Positions 57,512-64,000 of a DNA stretch of 64,000 nt are shown here, piece after piece (the first letter of the stretch is position 1; the number at the start of each line of letters is the position of its first letter). Position numbers and translations under genes: made by a program. Source of the DNA: Legionella qingyii (GTDB taxonomy: Bacteria; Pseudomonadota; Gammaproteobacteria; Legionellales; Legionellaceae). Location of the stretch: contig NZ_QHJG01000021.1 in NCBI RefSeq assembly GCF_003184185.1, positions 1 through 64,000 of the forward strand, written 5' to 3'. Under the pieces are notes generated by a model, which ran no database searches, was not told the origin of the DNA, and was given only the letters and a program-made list of their open reading frames with translations.

Positions 57512-57884
57512 GTTCAACACTCTTTTGCGAAAAATATTCTCTTGTTTTTGGAAAGCTCATACTATTTAAGTTAAAGGAAAGGTACTTAAGTAATCCTAGT
57601 AATAATCCTCCATTAAGCAGAAAAACAAGAGAAATAGAGACCAGAAGACGATGAGAAGCCAAAAGAACCCAAGATCCTGTAACCAGGAATACAAGATACC
57701 CAATTAAGCACATCGCCGTTAACCAGACTGTAATTAACACAACGAACAACATGCATATATTTAACAACAAAGGAAAAACGCTAAGCCCTGCTAATCTTGC
57801 TTCAAGGCGAATTAAAGAGCAAACTGTTTTAACAACAGATATTTTTGCAGAAATAAGAGCTTCTAACTGTTTTAAGGCTTCCAT
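57474..57884 (-). CDS. YqjE-like membrane protein (phage holin family)
   Basis: 136 residues with two to three membrane helices (about 35-60 and 65-110) after an N-terminal amphipathic stretch. Size and layout fit the YqjE/putative superfamily III holin-like family. The start follows the yqjD-like stop by TAATG-type overlap, so the two are translationally coupled. Confidence 0.65.
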   Translation of the reverse strand: MEALKQLEALISAKISVVKTVCSLIRLEARLAGLSVFPLLLNICMLFVVLITVWLTAMCLIGYLVFLVTGSWVLLASHRLLVSISLVFLLNGGLLLGLLKYLSFNLNSMSFPKTREYFSQKSVEHEKLEKADNSAN

Positions 57885-58138
57885 TATTTTTTCAGTAATC
57901 GAGATAACAAAAAGCCTATTCCTCCAGCAATTAAAATAGAAGTTAATGGATTTTCCTGTACTTTCTTCACTAAATGATCAGAATACTCCTTGACGCTCTC
58001 CTCTACGTCATTGACCTTATGTACCCCTTCCTCGTACAATTGATTCGCCTTTCTTTTCCCTTCGTTTAATAATTGGCTTGCAGCTGCCTCAAGATGGTCT
58101 TTAGGAGTATACGTTCTATCTTCACCGGAACTTTTCAT
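57884..58138 (-). CDS. DUF883 (YqjD/ElaB-like) ribosome-associated membrane protein
   Basis: 84 residues from ATG 58138, preceded by a near-ideal ribosome site aaggagg. A charged helical part (KDHLEAAASQLLNEGKRKAN) is followed by NPLTSILIAGGIGFLLSRLL, the C-terminal membrane anchor typical of YqjD and ElaB, which tether ribosomes to the inner membrane in stationary phase in E. coli. First gene of the three-gene cluster. Confidence 0.8.
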   Translation of the reverse strand: MKSSGEDRTYTPKDHLEAAASQLLNEGKRKANQLYEEGVHKVNDVEESVKEYSDHLVKKVQENPLTSILIAGGIGFLLSRLLKK

Positions 58139-58321
58139 GTTAATACCCTCCTTAGTAACAACGTTATATAAGAAAATGTAACCCAAAATAATATACTAAA
58201 TATAGTTATTGAATTAAATAAATCAATAAATTCACCTCTATTTATTATGGCTTATTTTCCAAACTTTTTAAAAAATTATTTTTTTATCAGAACGTTAATT
58301 ATTGTTCATGGAGTCATCATA

Positions 58322-58349
58322 TTGAACTCAATCAAAAATAATGTACAAT
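58322..58349 (+). promoter_or_regulatory. Candidate promoter
   Basis: TTGAAC (58322-58327), 16-bp spacer, TACAAT (58344-58349). It overlaps an upstream ATG at 58341, which favours the downstream start at 58383 for the next gene. Confidence 0.45.
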
Positions 58350-58382
58350 AAGTTTTCATTAATAATACTGATAAATAATAAC

Positions 58383-58943
58383 ATGATACCCTTAGCCCTT
58401 CTCAGCGATTTAGAGCAGTTAGAAGAAACTGCAAAGATTTATTTATATGGTAAAACCCATTATCTGACCGAACCAAAATCCTTTAACTTTTCGTTACTTA
58501 AAAGTGTTCAAATTTCAATTCAAGCATTGCCGTTAAACCAAGAAAAAATTAAATTGATGGAACGTTATCAAAAAGTCTTTACACAAATCGCTACTTTTCA
58601 TCCTAAAATAATTTACTTGTCCGATTTTAATAATGAAATTAACACGTATAAACCCTTGTGTAAGCAACTAGAGTCGCTAGAACAAGAAGCTTTGATTCTT
58701 TTTACAAATTACTTTAACGTCGATAAACCCAATTTTGATTGGGAAGGTTTACGCGATATCCGTAGCCAAATTTATAATGTGAAAAATAGCTCAGATAGAA
58801 CACAACTCATGCACTTATTTGAGCATGGAATATTAACGATAATTTCACAGGTAAGGCCTAAAACTTATTCTGAATTAACTTTTGAATCTGAATTAGAAGA
58901 ATTGACTCAAATAAGCTCCTCATATCATACAAAATCTCGTTAG
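58383..58943 (+). CDS. Uncharacterised helical protein
   Basis: 186 residues starting MIPLALLSDLEQLEETAKIY. Soluble, mainly helical, no family motif recognised. The open frame begins at 58341, but that ATG lies inside the promoter candidate, so I use 58383 although its ribosome site is weak. A strong terminator follows, so this is a single-gene unit. Confidence 0.55.
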   Translation: MIPLALLSDLEQLEETAKIYLYGKTHYLTEPKSFNFSLLKSVQISIQALPLNQEKIKLMERYQKVFTQIATFHPKIIYLSDFNNEINTYKPLCKQLESLEQEALILFTNYFNVDKPNFDWEGLRDIRSQIYNVKNSSDRTQLMHLFEHGILTIISQVRPKTYSELTFESELEELTQISSSYHTKSR

Positions 58944-58950
58944 TGAATTT

Positions 58951-58979
58951 TATAGAACTCATGCGAGTTCTATATTTTC
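58951..58979 (+). terminator. Rho-independent terminator
   Basis: 10-bp perfect stem tatagaactc with gagttctata, 4-nt loop atgc, then ttttct. It starts 8 nt after the stop of the upstream gene. Confidence 0.85.
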
Positions 58980-59018
58980 TCATCAAGATATGAATAAGCA
59001 CGCCAAGAATCACATACA

Positions 59019-59142
59019 CAGGACTTAGGAAAACTCCAAGGTCGAGGCAAAAAATGTTTTTAATGAGGGAGTTTAGAATATACTAAATGACCGAAATAAA
59101 AACATTTTTTAACGAAGCGATTGGGGTTTTTCGTAAGTCCTG
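59019..59142. mobile_element. MITE-like element
   Basis: About 124 bp with imperfect inverted arms of ~45 bp (59019-59062 and 59097-59142). Ends are caggacttaggaaaac and its counterpart gtttttcgtaagtcctg; the inner arm parts aaaaaatgttttta and taaaaacatttttt match exactly. No coding capacity. Resembles a non-autonomous transposon; no clear target duplication seen. Confidence 0.65.
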
Positions 59143-59235
59143 AATAAGTAAATTATTAGCTTGAGGATCGCGATTAATAAACTATATTTTATTTAAGCTA
59201 TGATTTATTGAAAACATATGAATAAGGAGAGAAGT

Positions 59236-59613
59236 ATGTTGAATCTTGATACTGAAACAATTGGTGACCTTCTTTATAAAACACGGCAATTTCAGGCCAA
59301 GGAAGACGTCAGTTTTCCTGATGTCACCGACGAAATGGATTCACTCTATGTGTTAGCTGATTATCAAGATGATCCAGTTTATCAAGAAATAACAGAATTT
59401 ATCGATAATTTACGACCCGATCAACAGGCAACCTTAGTTGCATTAATGTATTTAGGTCGTGGAGATTACACTCAGGATGAATGGGATGAGGCCTTAAACT
59501 TCGCTCAGGATGAATTGACCGATCATACCGGGGAATATCTGCTATCCAGGCCTATGGTCGCTGATGATATCGAACGGGGCTTGAACTTGCTGGGCATTTC
59601 CTACCAGGAATAG
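59236..59613 (+). CDS. DUF3775 family protein
   Basis: 125 residues from ATG 59236 (aaggag 6 nt upstream). An acidic protein with LRPDQQATLVALMYLGRGDY and ending in LLSRPMVADDIERGLNLLGI, typical of DUF3775. Function unknown. It precedes the DUF72 gene by 19 bp, so the two are probably co-transcribed. Confidence 0.75.
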   Translation: MLNLDTETIGDLLYKTRQFQAKEDVSFPDVTDEMDSLYVLADYQDDPVYQEITEFIDNLRPDQQATLVALMYLGRGDYTQDEWDEALNFAQDELTDHTGEYLLSRPMVADDIERGLNLLGISYQE

Positions 59614-59632
59614 TACCCAAAAGGGGTTGGTA

Positions 59633-60382
59633 ATGCGATTTATTCATATCGGTACCTCAGGATGGGTATATAAAGGTTGGAAAGAGATTTTCTACCCTAA
59701 ATCTCTCGCAGAAAAAGATGAATTAGCCTACTATACCAGTATCTTTAATTCAGTAGAGCTAAATAGCAGTTTTTATCGCATACCTACCCCGAAATCCATT
59801 ACAAAATGGAAAGAAACAACTCCGAATCAATTTATTTTTTCCTGTAAAGCCAGTCGTTATTTAACGCATATAAAAATGCTTAAAGAAGTTCAGGATAGTA
59901 CTCTTTATTTGTTGCAAGTACTTGCAGGATTAGAAGAAAAACTAGGACCTATTTTGTTTCAACTCCCACCATATTGGCCTCTTAATCTGGAGCGTCTAGA
60001 GCAGTTTATTAAAACCCTACCTGAATCATTTCATTACACATTTGAGTTTAGAAATAAAAGTTGGTTATGTCAGGAAGTTTATGATTTACTCGCCAAAAAC
60101 AATATTGCGCTTTGTTTTTATGATTATAAGGGATATCAGTGTCCAGAAATTATAACCAGTGATTTTATCTATTTACGGTTACATGGACCGCATCTCGAGC
60201 CATATACTGGTCATTATGAAGAAAAAGCGCTTTTAAATTATGCTTGTAAATTTGCCAAATGGCACAAACAAGTTAAAAAAATTTTTTGCTATTTAGATAA
60301 CGATCAGAAAGTGGTCGCCCCTCATGATGCACAAGTATTAGAACGTTTGGTACGATTGACATTTAACAATCCTGAGCAATAA
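59633..60382 (+). CDS. DUF72 (YecE-like) protein
   Basis: 249 residues. IGTSGWVYKGWKEIFYP, FNSVELNSSFYRIPTP, ILFQLPPYW and FEFRNKSW are characteristic of the TIM-barrel DUF72 family. Function is not established. I use ATG 59633 with aaagggg 6 nt upstream. It lies beside the NHEJ locus; DUF72 genes occur near DNA repair genes in some bacteria, but that may be chance. Confidence 0.85.
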   Translation: MRFIHIGTSGWVYKGWKEIFYPKSLAEKDELAYYTSIFNSVELNSSFYRIPTPKSITKWKETTPNQFIFSCKASRYLTHIKMLKEVQDSTLYLLQVLAGLEEKLGPILFQLPPYWPLNLERLEQFIKTLPESFHYTFEFRNKSWLCQEVYDLLAKNNIALCFYDYKGYQCPEIITSDFIYLRLHGPHLEPYTGHYEEKALLNYACKFAKWHKQVKKIFCYLDNDQKVVAPHDAQVLERLVRLTFNNPEQ

Positions 60383-60403
60383 TCATAATTTCAATGAGCG
60401 CAC

Positions 60404-62227
60404 TCAAAGAATCGAGTCCAAGCGCAAAGATTGTTTTATGTTCCAATAATCTTCCCAAGGATCTTCCTTTAATTTTTCTAATCGTTGAGGTACTGTTTTA
60501 ATTGTAAATTCACTATCTCGTTTATCTTTACTCAGCTCGTCCCAATGAATAGGTACAGCAACAGGGGCATGAGACCGCGCTCTCGTAGAATAAGGGCTAA
60601 TTGCCGTTGCTCCTCGTTGATTTCGCAAAAAATCAACGAATATTCTACCGCCTCGCTTAGCCTTACTCATAGTACTAGTATATTGATTTGGATTAATTCG
60701 CGCCATAAACTCGGCAAAAACATGTGTAAAATTTTTTACCTCATCCCAATCATATTCGGGCTCAATAGGCACGACCACATGCAATCCTTTGCCCCCTGTT
60801 GTTTTTACAAAAGAGGTTAGTTTAAATTCATTCAAGTGCGTTTTAATTTCAAAAGCTGCTTTAACAATTGCTTCCCAAGTTATTGACGGGCCAGGATCTA
60901 AGTCAAATACAATAAAATCCGGTTTTTCTATATGGCCAATTAAACTACCCCAAGGATGAATTTCCAAAACATTCATTTGTACTAAACTTAAAAGTCCTTC
61001 TATTGTATTTAAATAAACATAGGGTTCTTTCTTATCTTTAGTTTCTATAGGCACCGACTTTAAAACTTTTGGCGTTGAATCAATATAATGACGTTGAAAA
61101 AAACAATCATGCCAGTTTTCAGGACAACGAAGTAATGATAACGGCCTATCCTTGATAAATGGCATCATGTAATCACAAACAGATTCGTAATAATTCAATA
61201 AGTCCCTTTTGGTAATACCATCTTCGGGATAAACAACTTTATCAGGATGAGTCATTCTTATTTTAAAGGAATGAGCGTTAACTTTTTTCACATTGACCTG
61301 TTCCATATTGTTGCTTTTCTTTTCCAATGCGGCCTGGTGTTCACGAAAAACCTCTTCAGGTTTTTTATCCAACCGCAGCCCTTTGAAACTTGGGTGTCGC
61401 AAATGCCCCCCTTCAGTCCAATGAGTAAACTCGATCTCTGCCACCAATTTAGGTTGCACCCAAATCACTCCGTGAGATCCAGGAATATCCTCATTAAACG
61501 GTTTCTGTTCCACAATAATTTTTTGTAATAAAGAAAAAATTTCCTTAAGCGATGACTCAGTGAAACCAGTTCCCACATTTCCTGTATAAATCAACTCTCC
61601 CTGCTCATTATAAACTCCAAGGTACAAGGCACGGAAATAGTTACGAGAACCTGTAGGTATTGAATATCCTCCAATAATAAATTCTTGTCGCAACAAACAT
61701 TTGATCTTAAGCCATCTTTTACTACGTCCTGATATATAGGGACTATCTATTTGTTTGGAAATTATCCCTTCAAGTCCAAGTTCGCAAGCGCGATGAAAAA
61801 GGAAACGCCCTTCACCGATAATATGATCACTAAAGCGCAGTGTTTTATCTTGCCCTTCCAACACATTTTTTAAAATTGCTTTGCGCTTTAATAAAGATAA
61901 AGTTCTTAAATCGAATTGATCGTAATACAAAATATCGAATAGATAATAAACAAAAGGAGCGTTAGGGTTTACTTTAATTGTATTTTGTAATAATTGAAAA
62001 TTCGATTTTCCCTCTTCATCGAGTAAAACGACCTCTCCATCTAAGATAGCTTGAGGCAAAGTCAATTTTTTAAGTGCGTCTACTATGGGTAATAGATCAT
62101 TGGTCCAATCTTTGTTATTACGTGATTTTAAGCGGATATGTCCATTATGAATCAACGCCATGATTCGATATCCATCAAATTTTATTTCATGAAGCCAATC
62201 TGAACCCTCGGGGGCATTATCTATCAA
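60404..62227 (-). CDS. ligD: LigD, ligase and polymerase domains (downstream part of a frameshifted gene)
   Basis: 607 residues. The ATP-dependent ligase domain has the nucleotidyl-Lys motif LHEIKFDGYRI near residue 14 and the OB-fold region; the polymerase (primase-like) domain begins near residue 320 with RPLSLLRCPE, FDLDPGPS and HVVVPIEP. Together they seal double-strand breaks with Ku. The apparent TTG start lies inside the ligase domain. The open frame extends upstream to a TAA at the nine-A run (62326-62334), and reads FPGFVAPQLATLIDNAPEG, the expected linker. One extra base in that run would join it to the 62314-62910 frame as a normal PE-LIG-POL LigD. Confidence 0.88.
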   Translation of the reverse strand: MIDNAPEGSDWLHEIKFDGYRIMALIHNGHIRLKSRNNKDWTNDLLPIVDALKKLTLPQAILDGEVVLLDEEGKSNFQLLQNTIKVNPNAPFVYYLFDILYYDQFDLRTLSLLKRKAILKNVLEGQDKTLRFSDHIIGEGRFLFHRACELGLEGIISKQIDSPYISGRSKRWLKIKCLLRQEFIIGGYSIPTGSRNYFRALYLGVYNEQGELIYTGNVGTGFTESSLKEIFSLLQKIIVEQKPFNEDIPGSHGVIWVQPKLVAEIEFTHWTEGGHLRHPSFKGLRLDKKPEEVFREHQAALEKKSNNMEQVNVKKVNAHSFKIRMTHPDKVVYPEDGITKRDLLNYYESVCDYMMPFIKDRPLSLLRCPENWHDCFFQRHYIDSTPKVLKSVPIETKDKKEPYVYLNTIEGLLSLVQMNVLEIHPWGSLIGHIEKPDFIVFDLDPGPSITWEAIVKAAFEIKTHLNEFKLTSFVKTTGGKGLHVVVPIEPEYDWDEVKNFTHVFAEFMARINPNQYTSTMSKAKRGGRIFVDFLRNQRGATAISPYSTRARSHAPVAVPIHWDELSKDKRDSEFTIKTVPQRLEKLKEDPWEDYWNIKQSLRLDSIL

Positions 62228-62313
62228 TGTAGCTAACTGAGGAGCAACAAAACCAGGGAACGCACTGACGCTTAAGTGCTCGGAACATTCTGGATCACGC
62301 TTATTGTGCTGTT

Positions 62314-62910
62314 TTATTTTATGTCTTTTTTTTTATGCAACGCGCCAGTTTCACTGTAATGATCCCCAATTTCATCAATGGAAAGATTGGTCAGTACACT
62401 ATCTGGTTCCTCTTCAGTGATGTCATATTCTTCCAATTTTTGGGCAAATTTGTCTTTAAATTTGATTAAAAACCAATGCTCTTCATTCTTAAAACGCACT
62501 AAATCCCAGCGTCCCTTTAACTTTTTAGCCTCTAACTCAAAGCGTAAATGTCCAGAGTTAAAAGCTTGTTCAGGATCTGCATCGAGAGGTTTCCAAGTGC
62601 CTTTATCCCACAACATAACACTGCCTGCCCCATATTGGCCCTTAGGTATTAGGCCTTCAAAATAACCATACTCGACAGGATGGTCTTCTACATGCATTGC
62701 AAGACGTTTTACTGAAGGGTCCAAACATGGGCCTTTGGGAACTGCCCAACTGAGTAAAACCCCATTTAGTTCAAGGCGAAAATCATAGTGGAGATGGCTG
62801 GCCGCATGTTTTTGGATTACAAACAAAAGATCGTTTTCAGAAGAAACATTGCCTCTGGGCTCAGGAGTTTTATTAAAGTTTCGTTTTTTACGATAAGACT
62901 CAATACTCAT
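62314..62910 (-). CDS. ligD: LigD, phosphoesterase domain (upstream part of a frameshifted gene)
   Basis: 198 residues matching the 3'-phosphoesterase domain of LigD, which trims 3' ends before ligation: FVIQKHAASHLHYDFRLEL, LSWAVPKGP, HVEDHPVEYGYFEG and GAGSVMLWDKG. It ends soon after the nine-A run at 62326-62334 with HKKKDIK. ATG 62910 has aaggag 6 nt upstream. Some bacteria do have stand-alone LigD-PE proteins, but the continuing homology in the other frame makes a split full-length gene more likely. Confidence 0.88.
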   Translation of the reverse strand: MSIESYRKKRNFNKTPEPRGNVSSENDLLFVIQKHAASHLHYDFRLELNGVLLSWAVPKGPCLDPSVKRLAMHVEDHPVEYGYFEGLIPKGQYGAGSVMLWDKGTWKPLDADPEQAFNSGHLRFELEAKKLKGRWDLVRFKNEEHWFLIKFKDKFAQKLEEYDITEEEPDSVLTNLSIDEIGDHYSETGALHKKKDIK

Positions 62911-63064
62911 GCAACTCTCCTTTTAGCATGATTACTTTAATTTTAAGTAAAATATTAAGAATTTCCACTCGCTTTGCTTGTTCACTTTGAAATGAGCTAT
63001 CCCTTTAGTACTTTTTACAAATAGTCTACTCTTTAATAAGAAATGTTATTTAAGGATTAAGAGA

Positions 63065-63895
63065 ATGCCTAAATCAATTTGGAAAGGCGAGATTTCTTTT
63101 GGCCTTGTTTCGATACCTGTTTCTTTATATTCGATTGAGGAACATGATGAACTTAAATTTCATTTGCTTGATAAGAAGACGAAGTCCAGGGTGCATTATC
63201 AACGAATTAGCGAAAAAACCGGCAAGGAAGTGCCTTGGGATCACGTGGTGAAAGGATTTGAGTTTGATAAAGACCGTTATATCATTGTCGATGAAAAGAA
63301 ATTTGAAAAAGCCAGCCCTGATTTATTTAAAGCGATTAATATCGAAGAATTTGTTGATTTTCAGGAAATTGATAGCCTTTATTTGATGAAGCCTTATTAC
63401 CTTATACCAGAAAGCAAAAATAAAAAAGCTTATGTCTTATTGAGAGAATCTTTAAAAAAAACAAATAAAGCAGGCGTTGCCAAAGTTATTATTCGCACAA
63501 AAGAGTCTATTTGTTTAATCCTCCCCCATCAGTATGCTCTGCTTTTGTATTTAATTCATTTTAAAGATGAACTACGTGACGAAAACGAAATGGAGGTTCC
63601 CAAAGAGGATTTTAAAAATTATAAAATTTCTCAGTCAGAAATAAAAATGGCCGTTACGCTGATTGATGAAATGACTGCCAAATGGCAACCTGAAAAATAT
63701 CATAATGAATATCGAGAGGCATTGCAGAAATGGCTTGATCAACAAATTGCGAAACAACCCGCAATCAAAGCAGAGGAAGAGCCTGAAATTGCAAAGGAAA
63801 ATTCTGCAGATGTCGTTGATTTTATTTCTCTTTTAAAAGAAAGTATGAAAAAGAGAAAATCAAATGAAAAAGTAAATAAGAAAAAAAGCTCTTAA
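63065..63895 (+). CDS. ku: Ku, non-homologous end-joining protein
   Basis: 276-residue bacterial Ku that encircles DNA ends and recruits LigD. IWKGEISFGLVSIPVSLYS and FHLLDKKTKSRVHYQRI at the N-terminus are diagnostic; the C-terminus is Lys-rich and low-complexity, as in other Ku proteins. Divergent from ligD with a 154-bp shared promoter region. Start ATG 63065. Confidence 0.95.
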   Translation: MPKSIWKGEISFGLVSIPVSLYSIEEHDELKFHLLDKKTKSRVHYQRISEKTGKEVPWDHVVKGFEFDKDRYIIVDEKKFEKASPDLFKAINIEEFVDFQEIDSLYLMKPYYLIPESKNKKAYVLLRESLKKTNKAGVAKVIIRTKESICLILPHQYALLLYLIHFKDELRDENEMEVPKEDFKNYKISQSEIKMAVTLIDEMTAKWQPEKYHNEYREALQKWLDQQIAKQPAIKAEEEPEIAKENSADVVDFISLLKESMKKRKSNEKVNKKKSS

Positions 63896-64000
63896 ATCAA
63901 GAAAAAATCAGTTTGTTCTATTTCAACTACATACTTGTCAAATTGTGTCACTTCATGCAAAGATAATTCTTGGAACACTTTGAAAAATATTGACAACCGT

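Overview
The window looks like a Legionella chromosome (AT-rich, Dot/Icm-style effector genes, Legionella-type regulatory boxes). The best species clue is the metallo-beta-lactamase at 51880-52728, which from memory is nearly identical to FEZ-1 of Legionella (Fluoribacter) gormanii; the source is probably L. gormanii or a close relative. No database search was possible, so all family names rest on motifs read in the sequence.

Layout. 1-4709: dispersed palindromic repeats, then a five-gene operon for a cytoplasmic NAD(P)-linked group 3b type [NiFe] hydrogenase (hydBGDA order) with its maturation protease. 4920-9782: an SDR enzyme, a GNAT acetyltransferase, a 918-residue calpain-like cysteine protease behind a promoter with a PmrA-type box, and an ArsC-like protein. 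9899-17606: uncharacterised proteins, a PHA synthase, a small c-type cytochrome, a P-loop kinase/LuxR-HTH fusion, and a family 4 uracil-DNA glycosylase broken by a one-base frameshift. 17807-22087: LicD-family protein, an ABC-F ATPase preceded by what looks like a translational attenuator, and an ABC exporter. 22173-29113: effector-like accessory region with an F-box protein, a decayed IS5-family element with ~66 bp inverted ends, and two tandem paralogous HAD-like proteins that both end in a CAAX prenylation box (CLIS). The duplication also copied part of the neighbouring guanine deaminase gene, now a remnant at 26215-26330.

29213-38301: guanine deaminase plus MFS transporter, a DAACS symporter, NagZ, tRNA-Ser(GGA), and several exported proteins including a CAP-domain protein. 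38518-38712: 6S RNA with a strong terminator. 38866-45537: kdp potassium-pump operon with two tiny membrane proteins (one KdpF) and a KdpD that stops before its histidine kinase core; no kdpE follows. 45636-48724: proton-translocating transhydrogenase (pntAA-pntAB-pntB). 48889-56000: exported protein, RF3, Tag glycosylase, FEZ-like B3 beta-lactamase, a secreted FlgE-like protein without its polymerisation ends, and a formaldehyde-detoxification pair. 56195-63895: YheT-like hydrolase, a yqjD-yqjE-yqjK-like cluster, a MITE-like element, DUF3775 and DUF72 proteins, and an NHEJ locus (ligD and ku, divergent) in which ligD is split by a frameshift at a nine-A run.

Themes: energy and redox housekeeping (hydrogenase, transhydrogenase, Kdp), host-interaction candidates (calpain-like, F-box and CAAX/HAD proteins, two with PmrA-type promoters), and many small palindromic repeats. 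The most unusual items are the duplicated CAAX/HAD effector candidates, the ABC-F attenuator, the signal-peptide FlgE-like protein and the kinase-less KdpD.
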